From positions 1-8,109 of the forward strand of contig CAIXMC010000164.1 in NCBI GenBank assembly GCA_903920405.1: a DNA stretch of 8,109 nt, written 5' to 3'. The stretch comes from an uncultured beta proteobacterium (GTDB lineage Bacteria; Pseudomonadota; Gammaproteobacteria; Burkholderiales; Burkholderiaceae_C). Below the pieces are notes generated by a model, which was not told the DNA's origin, made no database searches, and was given only the letters and a program-made list of their open reading frames with translations. Position numbers and translations under genes: made by a program. Shown here one piece after another: positions 1 to 6,842 of the stretch; positions within the stretch are counted from its first letter, which is position 1, and every line of letters begins with the position of its first letter.

Positions 1-41
1 GGTTATTTAAAGAGATGACGCTTGAAGCTCTGCGATGTGCT

Positions 42-107
42 GCCTAACGTCAAAAGTAAGGGGCGACGCGCTTCAGCGCGGCGACCCGCTTGACTGCGGT
101 GTTAGGC
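42..107 (-). mobile_element. Integron-type attC recombination site
   Basis: The ends are GCCTAAC (42-48) and GTTAGGC (101-107), which match the attC core consensus RYYYAAC / GTTRRRY. Between them the strand folds as an attC does. Bases 55-60 pair with 89-95 leaving G92 bulged; 61-63 pair with 85-87 (G88 bulged); 64-65 pair with 82-83 (A84 bulged); 67-71 pair with 76-80 around a TTCA loop. The L box carrying the extra base sets polarity. Read on the minus strand it is AGTCAAG against CTTACT, the same asymmetry remembered for the aadA1 attC, where the left arm carries the extra base. That puts the cassette on the minus strand and the bulged G on its bottom strand, as expected for integrase recognition. 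The fold was worked out by hand. Confidence 0.75.
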
Positions 108-294
108 GGCGGTGCTGAAAAGGGGCAAACGCCACGCAACCCATGAATGGTACCCTGCCCAAAACCTGCGTGCCAACAGCCAGCGGACAAAAGCCAAAAC
201 AACCTCTGGACTGCACGCACCCACAAAGCGCAGACACTACAAAATATATAGCTACAACCGCAGACGTGACAAGGGCTAATGGCAAAAAGGACAT
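73..294 (-). CDS. Small hydrophobic cassette ORF, function unknown
   Basis: This is a 73-residue ORF that I do not recognise as a named family. Residues 4-25 are hydrophobic (PLALVTSAVVAIYFVVSALC) and could form one membrane segment. The middle is rich in Cys and Gly. The basic tail, RRLTPQSSGSPR, is encoded by the attC itself, and the stop codon falls in the attC hairpin loop. Read-through into attC is common among cassette ORFs. The start lies 13 bases after the presumed cassette boundary, also typical, but there is no Shine-Dalgarno sequence. An overlapping frame is also open on this strand (50-346), so coding is plausible rather than demonstrated. The cassette may instead be non-coding. 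Confidence 0.4.
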   Translation of the reverse strand: MSFLPLALVTSAVVAIYFVVSALCGCVQSRGCFGFCPLAVGTQVLGRVPFMGCVAFAPFQHRRLTPQSSGSPR

Positions 295-307
295 AACAAC
301 TGTAGCT

Positions 308-314
308 GCCTAAC
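308..314 (-). other. Cassette left-boundary core site (GTTAGGC)
   Basis: The minus strand reads GTTAGGC, identical to the right core of the attC at 42-48. It has no partner RYYYAAC core on its far side, so it is not a second complete attC. It fits the junction made when a cassette inserts at a secondary site. Seven bases of ACAACGT separate it from the arfB start codon. A 7-base match alone could be chance; its identity, orientation and spacing relative to the attC are what support it. Confidence 0.5.
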
Positions 315-321
315 ACAACGT

Positions 322-759
322 ATGACAGACAATCCATCGCTGGCAAAAATCAGCCCCACTAAGTGCTTGCATGTACCTGATGGCGAAGTGGTGCTTACTG
401 CCATTCGGGCGCAAGGTGCTGGCGGGCAAAACGTCAATAAGGTGTCTAGCGCCATTCATTTGCGTTTTGACATTGCCGCTAGCAGTTTGCCTGACGCAGT
501 GAAATTTCGTCTGTTGGCGCATCATGACAGCCGCATCAGCAAAGACGGTGTGTTAGTCATCAAGGCACAGCAACATCGCACGCAAGAGATGAACCGTTTT
601 GATGCCATGGTGCGTTTGAACGAGCTGGTCAATAGTCTGGCTCTAGCACCCAAGCACAGAAAAGCAACGCGGGCTACCAAGGCTTCAAAACAGCGTGTTC
701 GTGAAGACAAAATCAAACGATCGGAGCAAAAAATGTTACGTGCCAAGGTGGTGGACTGA
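322..759 (+). CDS. arfB: Peptidyl-tRNA hydrolase ArfB (YaeJ), ribosome rescue
   Basis: ArfB frees ribosomes stalled at the end of truncated mRNA by hydrolysing the peptidyl-tRNA ester; it is a codon-independent relative of release factors. The 145-residue length fits the family (E. coli about 140). The catalytic GGQ is at residues 34-36 within [14 protein letters not shown], followed by the family-typical [10 protein letters not shown]. The C-terminal part (about 109-145) is rich in Lys and Arg, as expected for the tail that enters the empty mRNA channel. The N-terminus before PDGE is about nine residues longer than remembered for E. coli. The first ATG has no Shine-Dalgarno sequence and sits 7 bases from the presumed cassette junction. 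A TTG near codon 16 is the only obvious nearby alternative. One base separates its stop from the next gene. Confidence 0.93.
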   Translation: MTDNPSLAKISPTKCLHVPDGEVVLTAIRAQGAGGQNVNKVSSAIHLRFDIAASSLPDAVKFRLLAHHDSRISKDGVLVIKAQQHRTQEMNRFDAMVRLNELVNSLALAPKHRKATRATKASKQRVREDKIKRSEQKMLRAKVVD

Positions 760-760
760 G

Positions 761-1720
761 ATGGCGGTTCAATGGTTTCCAGGTCATATGCACCTGACGC
801 AAAATGCCATTGCCGACCGTCTCAAAACGATCGACGTGGTCATTGAGATGCTTGACGCACGCCTGCCGGGATCCAGCCTTAATCCCATGCTCAAAACGAT
901 CACGCAAGGTAAACGCACGCTCAAGGTCTTGAACAAGCAGGATTTGGCAGACCCAAAACGTACTGCACTCTGGCTGGCGCACTACAACGCACTGCCTGGT
1001 ACACGGGCACTTGCGCTCAATGCCGGTATGGCTGCACCCGCTAGGGCATTGATGACGGCTTGCCATGAACTCAGCCCTTACCGGGGCGGCATGGCAAAGC
1101 CCATGCGTGTGCTGATTTGCGGCATTCCCAATGTGGGCAAATCCACCCTGATTAACACCTTGATCGGCAAACGTGCCACACAAACAGGTGACGAAGCGGG
1201 CGTGACGCGGCACGAGCAGCGTATTGTTTTGGCATCTGACTTTTACGTCTATGACACCCCAGGTGTGCTTTGGCCGCGCATCATTGTTGCCAAAAGCGGC
1301 TACAACCTGGCCGCCAGTGGAGCAGTGGGGCGCAATGCGTTTGACGACCAGGAAGTCGCGCTGGAATTGCTCAACTATCTGATCACCCATTACCCTTCGC
1401 TTTTGCAGGCCAGGTTCAAAATAGAGAGTGTCTTAGGCTGGACTGACGAACAAGTTTTAGAGGCCATTGGCCGTAGGCGCGGTGCATTACAGACGGGCAA
1501 CAAGGTCAATAGGCAAAAAGCTGCCGAGATGGCGATAGATGATTTTCGATCTGGGTTATTGGGCTTGATGACCTTGGAGACACCTGACGAATTTGCAAAC
1601 TGGCTCAGTGAAGGCCAAACTTTGGATGCTTTGCGTCAGGTGAAAAAAGATGCCATCGAGCAAAATCGCAACATTCGGTTCAAAAAACTTTTGCGAAGCG
1701 GTGCGCGAAAATCCATATGA
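761..1720 (+). CDS. ylqF: Ribosome biogenesis GTPase YlqF/RbgA
   Basis: A 319-residue circularly permuted GTPase of the YlqF/RbgA family, which in Bacillus acts in late assembly of the 50S subunit. The G motifs come in permuted order: G4 NKQD (58-61), a G5-like LNAG (86-89), G1/P-loop GIPNVGKST (121-129), a probable G2 Thr near 149, and G3 DTPG (165-168) followed by VLWP. The family hallmark WFPGHM is at residues 5-10. The frame is open further upstream to 695 inside arfB, but WFPGHM close to the N-terminus and AAGG (745-748) about 12 bases upstream favour ATG 761. Start and arfB stop are one base apart, so co-transcription and perhaps translational coupling are likely. Both products act on ribosomes. 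Confidence 0.93.
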   Translation: MAVQWFPGHMHLTQNAIADRLKTIDVVIEMLDARLPGSSLNPMLKTITQGKRTLKVLNKQDLADPKRTALWLAHYNALPGTRALALNAGMAAPARALMTACHELSPYRGGMAKPMRVLICGIPNVGKSTLINTLIGKRATQTGDEAGVTRHEQRIVLASDFYVYDTPGVLWPRIIVAKSGYNLAASGAVGRNAFDDQEVALELLNYLITHYPSLLQARFKIESVLGWTDEQVLEAIGRRRGALQTGNKVNRQKAAEMAIDDFRSGLLGLMTLETPDEFANWLSEGQTLDALRQVKKDAIEQNRNIRFKKLLRSGARKSI

Positions 1721-1744
1721 ATGAAATATGCCGCTAGTGGTCCA

Positions 1745-1782
1745 TTTCACCCAAAGGGTTTTATGTAACAATTTTGGTGAAA
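1745..1782. repeat. Inverted repeat downstream of ylqF
   Basis: TTTCACC (1745-1751) pairs with GGTGAAA (1776-1782). Past one mismatch the stem extends by AAA/TTT (1753-1755 with 1772-1774), leaving a loop of about 16 bases. It starts 25 bases after the ylqF stop, so it could act in transcript termination or 3'-end protection. No T-tract follows, so it is not a standard intrinsic terminator. Confidence 0.45.
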
Positions 1783-1796
1783 CAGGCTGCTAGCCC

Positions 1797-1824
1797 TTGA
1801 TACCATTGCGTGAACAGCTATTGT
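1797..1824 (+). promoter_or_regulatory. Possible sigma-70 promoter for the DHH gene
   Basis: TTGATA (1797-1802) is five of six to the -35 consensus and TATTGT (1819-1824) four of six to the -10 consensus, with a 16-base spacer. It lies about 50 bases before the start codon at 1872 in the only non-coding stretch upstream. Such matches are frequent in AT-rich DNA, so this is weak evidence. Confidence 0.3.
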
Positions 1825-1871
1825 TTATGTAGTAATTTTGATTGATTCACCCACATTGAAAGAGAGTAAAA

Positions 1872-2786
1872 ATGACTTTAAACCCCTGTGTCCAACCCGA
1901 TAAAAATGACTTCGATCCCCTGGTTCTCTACCATGGCCGAAATTGTTCGGACGGGTTTGCAGCAGCCTTGGCGGCCTGGCTTTATTTTAAAGGCCGCGCC
2001 ACTTTTTTGGGGTTGGATCACGGCGATATCAAGGCCGTCGATGATTTGCCCGCATTGCAGGGGAGAGCTGTTTATGTGCTGGACTTTGCGTTTTCAGAGC
2101 CAATTTTGCGCTGTATGGACGATCGCGCCGCCAAGCTGGTCCTGTTAGACCATCATTTGAGCGCTGAACAAGATTTAAGCAGCTTTGAATGCCGCAGTGG
2201 CATGGTGTATTTTGATATGAAGAAGTCGGGTGCACGGCTGGCATGGGAGTTTTTTCACCCCCAAACCCCCGTGCCTGATTTGATACGCTTTGTCGAAGAC
2301 CGAGATATTTGGGTCTGGCAGTACCCTCAAAGTGCTGGGTTTTTGTCAGCACTTGACATGGAGCCGTTTGATTTTGCACGCTGGCAGGCTGTTGCACAGT
2401 TTGATGCAGCGTCATTGTTGGCCTACATTGACCGTGGGCAGGCCATGAATGAAAAATTTCACCATCTTGCAGAACAAATCGCCAAAGGCGCACAACCTGT
2501 TGTTTTTAATGGTATCTCAGGGTTGATGGTCAATGCGCCCAGCAAATTTCAAAGCCTGGTGGGCGATATGCTGAGCAAAAAGTCGGGCACTTTTGCCTTG
2601 ATGTGGACGGTGGACACCATCGGCATCGTCAAATGTGGTTTGCGATCCGGGGCAGGATTTGATTGCATTGCACTGGCACAAAGCATGGGGGGCGGTGGTC
2701 ATGCACGGGCTTGTGGCTTCAAAATGGCCGTTGGACGTTTGTCTGAACTGCTCAGTGGCAGTTTTACCGCGCAGCCGGTGGTCTAG
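1872..2786 (+). CDS. DHH/DHHA1-family phosphoesterase
   Basis: A 304-residue protein of the DHH phosphoesterase superfamily: two-metal hydrolases acting on substrates such as short oligonucleotides, pAp or polyphosphate. Motif I is HGRNCSDG (21-28). Motif II is the Asp in YVLDFAF (D71). The signature DHH is at 93-95 in LLDHH, and a later Asp lies in EDRDIW (D145). The C-terminal DHHA1 substrate-binding motif is GGGGHARACG (273-282). All metal-ligand motifs look intact, so an active enzyme is expected. There is no signal peptide or RecJ-type extra domain; the length suits a stand-alone cytoplasmic phosphohydrolase. A purine-rich AGAGAG (1861-1866) lies five bases before the ATG. The exact substrate cannot be read from sequence; nanoRNase-like or another phosphodiesterase role is possible. 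It is convergent with uvrD. Confidence 0.85.
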   Translation: MTLNPCVQPDKNDFDPLVLYHGRNCSDGFAAALAAWLYFKGRATFLGLDHGDIKAVDDLPALQGRAVYVLDFAFSEPILRCMDDRAAKLVLLDHHLSAEQDLSSFECRSGMVYFDMKKSGARLAWEFFHPQTPVPDLIRFVEDRDIWVWQYPQSAGFLSALDMEPFDFARWQAVAQFDAASLLAYIDRGQAMNEKFHHLAEQIAKGAQPVVFNGISGLMVNAPSKFQSLVGDMLSKKSGTFALMWTVDTIGIVKCGLRSGAGFDCIALAQSMGGGGHARACGFKMAVGRLSELLSGSFTAQPVV

Positions 2787-2834
2787 TCCCCCCAGTGTCA
2801 TCATTACTGATAACTACCGCAATCGCAATCATCC

Positions 2835-5150
2835 TTAATCCAGCACTGTGAGCTTGGCCACACTCAGCGACAGCCATTTGACACCGTGGCGAAAAAAGTT
2901 AATTTGTGAACGCGCATCATCACCTTTGCCTTCCAAAGCCAATACGGCACCCTCGCCAAACTTGTCATGAAACACCTTTTGCCCAACGCGAAGGGTGTGA
3001 CCTGCCTGCGCCTGGGGTGGCGCAACAAAGCTGGAATAATCAGTGCCAAATTGGCCTCTAGCCCCCGTGGAATAAGCGTTTCCAGCTATTGTTCCAGTAG
3101 CATTTCCATGCCTTTTGGGGGTGATCCATTTCAAGGCATCCTCGGGCAGTTCATCGTAAAACCTGCTTTTGATGTTGTAACGGGTCTGGCCGTGCAACAT
3201 GCGGGTTTGAGAATGGCTGAGGTACAGACGTTTTCTGGCGCGGGTGATGGCCACATACATCAGGCGGCGTTCTTCTTCCAGGCTATCGCGCTCGTTCATG
3301 GAATTTTCATGCGGAAACAAACCCTCTTCCAGGCCGGTCATGAATACGCCATCAAACTCAAGCCCCTTGCTGGCGTGAACTGTCATCAATTGAACGGCAT
3401 CCTGGCCGGATTGCGACAGGTTGTCGCCGGCTTCCAGTGCAGCATGGGTTAAAAAAGCGTTCAGTGGCGACAGGGTTTCACCGGTCTCTGCAACAGAAAA
3501 CGTGCCCGATGAAACCGATTCATCTACAGAAAGATCTCCATCGTCAAAATTTTCCATGGATACAAAACTCTCGGCAGCATTGAGCAGCTCTTCCAGATTT
3601 TCAACGCGGTCAGCCCCTTCGCGATCTGCCTTGTAATGCCTGATCAGGCCGCTGTGGTTGAGGGTTAGCTCGACAATTTCACGCAAACTCATGCCATGGA
3701 TTTGTTCACGAAGCACATCAATGCCGGCTAAAAATGCGCCAATGTTGGCGCCTGCCTTGCCGCCCAAGCCACTGACTGCATCACTGAGTGAACACCCATT
3801 GGCTCGTGCCATGTCCTGTAATTGTTCCAGGCTTCTCATGCCAATACCGCGTGGCGGAAAGTTCACCGCCCGCATAAAACTGGTGTCATCACGCGGGTTT
3901 TCCAAAAGACGCAGGTAGGCCAGTGCGTGTTTGATTTCGGCGCGTTCAAAAAATCGAACGCCACCATGCACCTTGTAAGGAACACCCGCATTGAACAGCG
4001 CAGTTTCAATCACCCTGCTTTGCGCATTGGATCGATACAAAACGGCGATTTCGCTGCGACGGTGATGGTCTTGAATGAGTTGCTGAATTTCATCCACCAT
4101 CCACTGGGCCTCGGCCAAATCGCTAGAGGCTTCCAGAACACGAACGGGTTCGCCAGGGCCTTGGGCTGTGCGAAGATTCTTGCCCAAGCGTTTGCTGTTG
4201 TGGCTGATGAGGGCGTTGGCACAGTCCAGAATGTTGCTGCCACTGCGGTAGTTTTCTTCGAGCTTGATTTGGTGGCGTACATCAAATTCACGAACAAAAT
4301 CAGCCATATTGCCAACACGCGCACCGCGAAAGGCGTAAATGCTTTGGTCATCGTCTCCCACGGCCAACACGCTGCTGGGTGTGAGACTTTCACCTTCCAC
4401 AGAGGCAGACCCACCTAAACCGGCAAGCATTTTGATCCAAAGGTATTGCAGCTTGTTGGTGTCTTGAAACTCATCGATCAGAAGATGCCGAAAGCGGCGT
4501 TGGTAATGCTCACGAATATGAGCATGGTCACGCAGCAGCTCAAAACTGCGCAGCATCAGTTCACCAAAATCGACCACGCCTTCACGCTGGCACTGTTCTT
4601 CGTAAAGTTGGTAATACTCAATTTTTTTGATTGTTTCGGAGTCTAGGGCTGGCACCGCATGGGGGCGCAAGCCGTCTTCCTTGCAGCTATTGAAAAACCA
4701 CTGCATGGGTTTGTGCGGATAACGTTCGTCGTCAATGCCAAATTGCTTGTACAAGCGTTTGATGGCAGAAAGTTGATCTTGCGTATCAATCACTTGAAAG
4801 CCTTGGGGCAAATTGGCCAGTTTGTAATGGGTGCGCAAAAAGCGGTGACACAGGCCATGAAAAGTGCCAATCCACATGCCATGCACATGGATCGGCAACA
4901 TGGCTGACAGGCGCATCATCATCTCTTTGGCGGCCTTGTTGGTGAATGTCACCGCCAAAATACCGTCTGGCGACACCTGACCGGTTTGCAGCAACCACGC
5001 AATGCGTGTGGTCAGTACGCGTGTTTTACCCGAACCTGCACCGGCCAAAATCAGCGCATGCTCCGCAGGCAAGGTGACGGCAGACAACTGTTCTGGGTTC
5101 AGGTGGGCCAACAGTGAAGAATCCTGGGGTGAGATCGTTGTGGAAATCAT
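2835..5150 (-). CDS. uvrD: DNA helicase II UvrD
   Basis: A 771-residue superfamily 1A 3'-5' helicase. In the UvrD family it unwinds nicked DNA in nucleotide excision and mismatch repair. Visible motifs: Walker A AGAGSGKT (36-43), TFTNKAAKEM (68-77), GTFHG (95-99), DEFQDT (226-231), GDDDQSIYAFRGA (265-277), LEENYRS (297-303), QLMTVHASKGLEFD (587-600) and EERRLMYVAITRARK (626-640). The C-terminus (about 719-771: LRVGQKVFHDKFGEG, HGVKWL) is the UvrD Tudor-like domain linked to RNA polymerase binding. That tail identifies UvrD rather than Rep or PcrA. It is about 50 residues longer than remembered for E. coli UvrD (720), partly from Ser/Glu-rich insertions near 248-260 and 532-562. The start lies four bases after the lysA stop, with no good Shine-Dalgarno, so it is probably translated in a lysA-uvrD transcript. 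Confidence 0.96.
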   Translation of the reverse strand: MISTTISPQDSSLLAHLNPEQLSAVTLPAEHALILAGAGSGKTRVLTTRIAWLLQTGQVSPDGILAVTFTNKAAKEMMMRLSAMLPIHVHGMWIGTFHGLCHRFLRTHYKLANLPQGFQVIDTQDQLSAIKRLYKQFGIDDERYPHKPMQWFFNSCKEDGLRPHAVPALDSETIKKIEYYQLYEEQCQREGVVDFGELMLRSFELLRDHAHIREHYQRRFRHLLIDEFQDTNKLQYLWIKMLAGLGGSASVEGESLTPSSVLAVGDDDQSIYAFRGARVGNMADFVREFDVRHQIKLEENYRSGSNILDCANALISHNSKRLGKNLRTAQGPGEPVRVLEASSDLAEAQWMVDEIQQLIQDHHRRSEIAVLYRSNAQSRVIETALFNAGVPYKVHGGVRFFERAEIKHALAYLRLLENPRDDTSFMRAVNFPPRGIGMRSLEQLQDMARANGCSLSDAVSGLGGKAGANIGAFLAGIDVLREQIHGMSLREIVELTLNHSGLIRHYKADREGADRVENLEELLNAAESFVSMENFDDGDLSVDESVSSGTFSVAETGETLSPLNAFLTHAALEAGDNLSQSGQDAVQLMTVHASKGLEFDGVFMTGLEEGLFPHENSMNERDSLEEERRLMYVAITRARKRLYLSHSQTRMLHGQTRYNIKSRFYDELPEDALKWITPKRHGNATGTIAGNAYSTGARGQFGTDYSSFVAPPQAQAGHTLRVGQKVFHDKFGEGAVLALEGKGDDARSQINFFRHGVKWLSLSVAKLTVLD

Positions 5151-5163
5151 ATGCTTAAAGCAT
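5151..5163. repeat. Short palindrome across the lysA stop
   Basis: ATGCTTAAAGCAT is a perfect 6-bp inverted repeat around one central base. It covers the last lysA codons and stop and abuts the uvrD start codon, where a ribosome binding site would be expected. It may be fortuitous; if it forms in RNA it would overlap uvrD translation initiation. Confidence 0.35.
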
Positions 5164-6405
5164 CTCTAGTGACAGTAACTCATTCACTGTTTGTCTTCGC
5201 CGAATCAATCGTGGTTGACCACATTCCATCAGCACTTCGGCAATCAATGGCCGTGTGTTGTAGTTGGATGACATGGATGCGCCATAAGCACCTGTGTCAT
5301 GCACTACCAGTAAATCGCCAACCCTGGCAGCAGGTAAAGGGCGATGCAGCACCACGCCGCCTTCGCCTTGTGTGAACACATCGCCTGATTCGCACAATGG
5401 TCCGCCAACGATGACGTTTTGTAGCTCGCCTGTGACAGGAATCCCGTTGGAATGAATCAGCTCCATGCCATGAAAACTGCCATACATGCAAGGGCGCATG
5501 AGGTCGTTAAAACCGGCATCGACCATCACAAAAGTATTGCGCCCCATGGGCTTGATCGCACGTACTTCGGCGACCAGCACACCGGACTCTGCAACCAGGT
5601 AGCGACCGGGTTCAATTTCCAATGTGACGGGATGACCCAACAAGCTGGCAATTTGCTGACGCGCAGTATCCCATAGCGAAAAGTAGTGGTGTGTGTCCAG
5701 GTGTGGTGTACCCGCTTGGTACGCCACAGACAAGCCACCACCCGCGGAGATGGCTTGTAAGTCCATGCCCAGGTCTTGGGCGGTGGCGACCAGTGCGATC
5801 ATGGCACCGCATACTTTTTGCAGATGGGCGTAATCTACACCGGAACCAATGTGAACATGAATGCCCACCAAATCAAGGTGGTTGGCACGCACGCGCTCGC
5901 AGGCCAGTGGCAAATCCTCGAGCCAAATGCCATGCTTGCTGTTTTCGCCGCCGGTGTTGGTTTTGTTGCTGTGACCATGACCAAAGCCAGGATTGATGCG
6001 AAGCCATACCGAGTGCCCAGGATGGATATTGCCAAGTTGATCGAGCATATCTATCGAGCCACAGTTGACTGTCACCCCCAGTTCTGCCACACGGTTCAAA
6101 GTAGCGCGATCCAGCAAATCTGTGGTGAGCACAATTTCAGAATGACCCTCATGAATGCCAGGGCAAAAGCCAGCGGCAAGAGCGCGTTCAATTTCTCCTA
6201 AAGAGACTGCATCTACTGTCACACCATGGTGTTTCATCAGCCGCAGAATGTGGGTATTGGCATTGGCCTTTTGGGCATAACGAATCACATCAAACTGGCT
6301 TAGAGCGGCAATTTGACGCACTATGGTAGCAGCGTCATACACCCATAAGGGCGTGCCGTACATTTTGGACAAGTCAGCCAGTACTGAAGGGGAAAATGGG
6401 TTCAT
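5155..6405 (-). CDS. lysA: Diaminopimelate decarboxylase LysA
   Basis: A 416-residue PLP enzyme with a type III (alanine-racemase-like) fold. It converts meso-diaminopimelate to L-lysine and CO2, the last step of lysine synthesis. The PLP lysine is K46 in RYAQKAN. Other landmarks are HVHIGSG (183-189), SAGGGLS (220-226), EIEPGR (263-268), DAGFNDLMRP (296-305), the active-site Cys in GPLCESGD (335-342) and HDTGAYGASMSSNYN (369-383). From memory the whole sequence follows the E. coli LysA pattern closely (for example VSLGEIERALAAG and NTGGENSKHGIW) more than the LysA usual in the lptM-lysA-dapF cluster of many Beta- and Gammaproteobacteria. It is the first gene of a minus-strand pair with uvrD. 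No clear Shine-Dalgarno precedes its ATG, and no lysR-like regulator lies beside it. Confidence 0.95.
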   Translation of the reverse strand: MNPFSPSVLADLSKMYGTPLWVYDAATIVRQIAALSQFDVIRYAQKANANTHILRLMKHHGVTVDAVSLGEIERALAAGFCPGIHEGHSEIVLTTDLLDRATLNRVAELGVTVNCGSIDMLDQLGNIHPGHSVWLRINPGFGHGHSNKTNTGGENSKHGIWLEDLPLACERVRANHLDLVGIHVHIGSGVDYAHLQKVCGAMIALVATAQDLGMDLQAISAGGGLSVAYQAGTPHLDTHHYFSLWDTARQQIASLLGHPVTLEIEPGRYLVAESGVLVAEVRAIKPMGRNTFVMVDAGFNDLMRPCMYGSFHGMELIHSNGIPVTGELQNVIVGGPLCESGDVFTQGEGGVVLHRPLPAARVGDLLVVHDTGAYGASMSSNYNTRPLIAEVLMECGQPRLIRRRQTVNELLSLEML

Positions 6406-6695
6406 TAAAACGTGCCAATGCTTGTGGGGTCAGGCCCAAAACACACGTTGCAGGGTCTAACCTATTGAAAAAATAATGTGAAAAAACATCTTTGGGAGAG
6501 AGGGTAAGATGCACTCCCTCCCAGAGATGTTCCTGGCACAGACTCAGCCCAATTATTACACCAACCGATTGATTTCAAACAAATCCCAGGCAGTTAATAA
6601 TCAACTGAGGATAGGGTCAACAATAAGTTTTGCATTTGGCTCGATAGATTTTGGAGAACTACGTCGTTTCAAATTCGACGAGCCAAAAGCGGAAC

Positions 6696-6701
6696 TTGTT
6701 A
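6696..6701. repeat. Left target-site duplication TTGTTA
   Basis: TTGTTA lies directly against the GGTAAC end of the MITE-like element and is repeated exactly, in direct orientation, at the other end (6843-6848). It is the expected footprint of staggered-cut insertion. Confidence 0.65.
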
Positions 6702-6725
6702 GGTAACCGTTTAGACCCCGCCACC

Positions 6726-6752
6726 GTCATTCCCGCGAAGGCGGGAATCCAG
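6726..6752 (+). repeat. REP-like repeat, left copy (ATTCCC-N8-GGGAAT)
   Basis: The core ATTCCCGCGAAGGCGGGAAT is itself a hairpin, TTCCCGC/GCGGGAA around GAAG. It fits the ATTCCC-N8-GGGAAT pattern known as dRS3 in Neisseria; similar extragenic repeats occur in other Proteobacteria. It is the exact reverse complement of the copy at 6787-6813. Confidence 0.75.
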
Positions 6753-6786
6753 ACTGACTTTTTGTATCCATGAAGACCAAAATACA

Positions 6787-6813
6787 CTGGATTCCCGCCT
6801 TCGCGGGAATGAC
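6787..6813 (-). repeat. REP-like repeat, right copy
   Basis: A perfect 27-base reverse complement of 6726-6752, with 34 bases between the copies. The pair can form either two small hairpins or one long stem. Such inverted pairs are typical of BIME-like or MITE-like units. Confidence 0.75.
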
Positions 6814-6842
6814 GACATCTGGGCAAGGGGTCTAAAGTTACC

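Larger units (their letters stand above)
48..314 (-). mobile_element. Solitary integron gene cassette without integrase
   Basis: On the minus strand the order is a GTTAGGC core site (314-308), a start codon 13 bases later, a short ORF, and an attC whose last GTTAGGC ends at 42. This is the layout of one integrated cassette, bounded by G^TTAGGC cuts and about 266 bases long. No integrase gene or attI is recognisable to the right, where arfB begins at once. It is therefore either a lone insertion at a secondary site or the edge of an integrase-less attC cluster continuing left of the window. The attC is well supported. The extent of the cassette depends on the single 7-base core at 308-314. Confidence 0.6.
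6702..6842. mobile_element. MITE-like palindromic element, 141 bp
   Basis: The outer ends form a terminal inverted repeat: GGTAAC-CG-TTTAGACCCC (6702-6719) against GGGGTCTAAA-GTTACC (6827-6842), identical apart from the two inserted bases CG. Inside it is a perfect 27-bp inverted repeat (6726-6752 with 6787-6813). The element is flanked by direct 6-bp copies of TTGTTA. It has no ORF, so a transposase acting in trans would be needed. Removing it with one TTGTTA copy rejoins the arm of an older surrounding palindrome, which independently supports insertion. The donor transposon family was not identified. Confidence 0.75.

Noticed and set aside
3..47. Open plus-strand frame ending in a TAA inside the attC core (tail ...LEALRCAA).
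   Set aside because: Only 15 codons are visible and the attC polarity points to the minus strand; too short to call a partial gene.
50..346. 98-residue minus-strand ORF across the cassette.
   Set aside because: It overlaps the better-placed cassette ORF, runs through the cassette boundary into arfB and has no recognisable content.
695..760. Upstream extension of the ylqF frame.
   Set aside because: The conserved WFPGHM near the N-terminus and the arfB overlap favour ATG 761.
713..1390. 225-residue minus-strand ORF opposite ylqF.
   Set aside because: It is antisense to a gene with complete GTPase motifs and shows no domain of its own.
2787..2834. Possible bidirectional terminator between the DHH gene and uvrD.
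   Set aside because: Only a weak CAGT/ACTG pairing is present, without a T-tract.
2967..4418. Long plus-strand ORFs opposite uvrD (161 and 198 residues).
   Set aside because: They are shadows of a fully conserved helicase frame; no protein family is recognisable.
6509..6706. 65-residue ORF upstream of the MITE-like element.
   Set aside because: It crosses the outer palindrome and ends at the inner element; its openness is explained by repeat sequence.
6726..6813. Two repeat copies considered as a CRISPR-like array.
   Set aside because: The copies are inverted, only two in number and internally palindromic; this is REP/MITE architecture.
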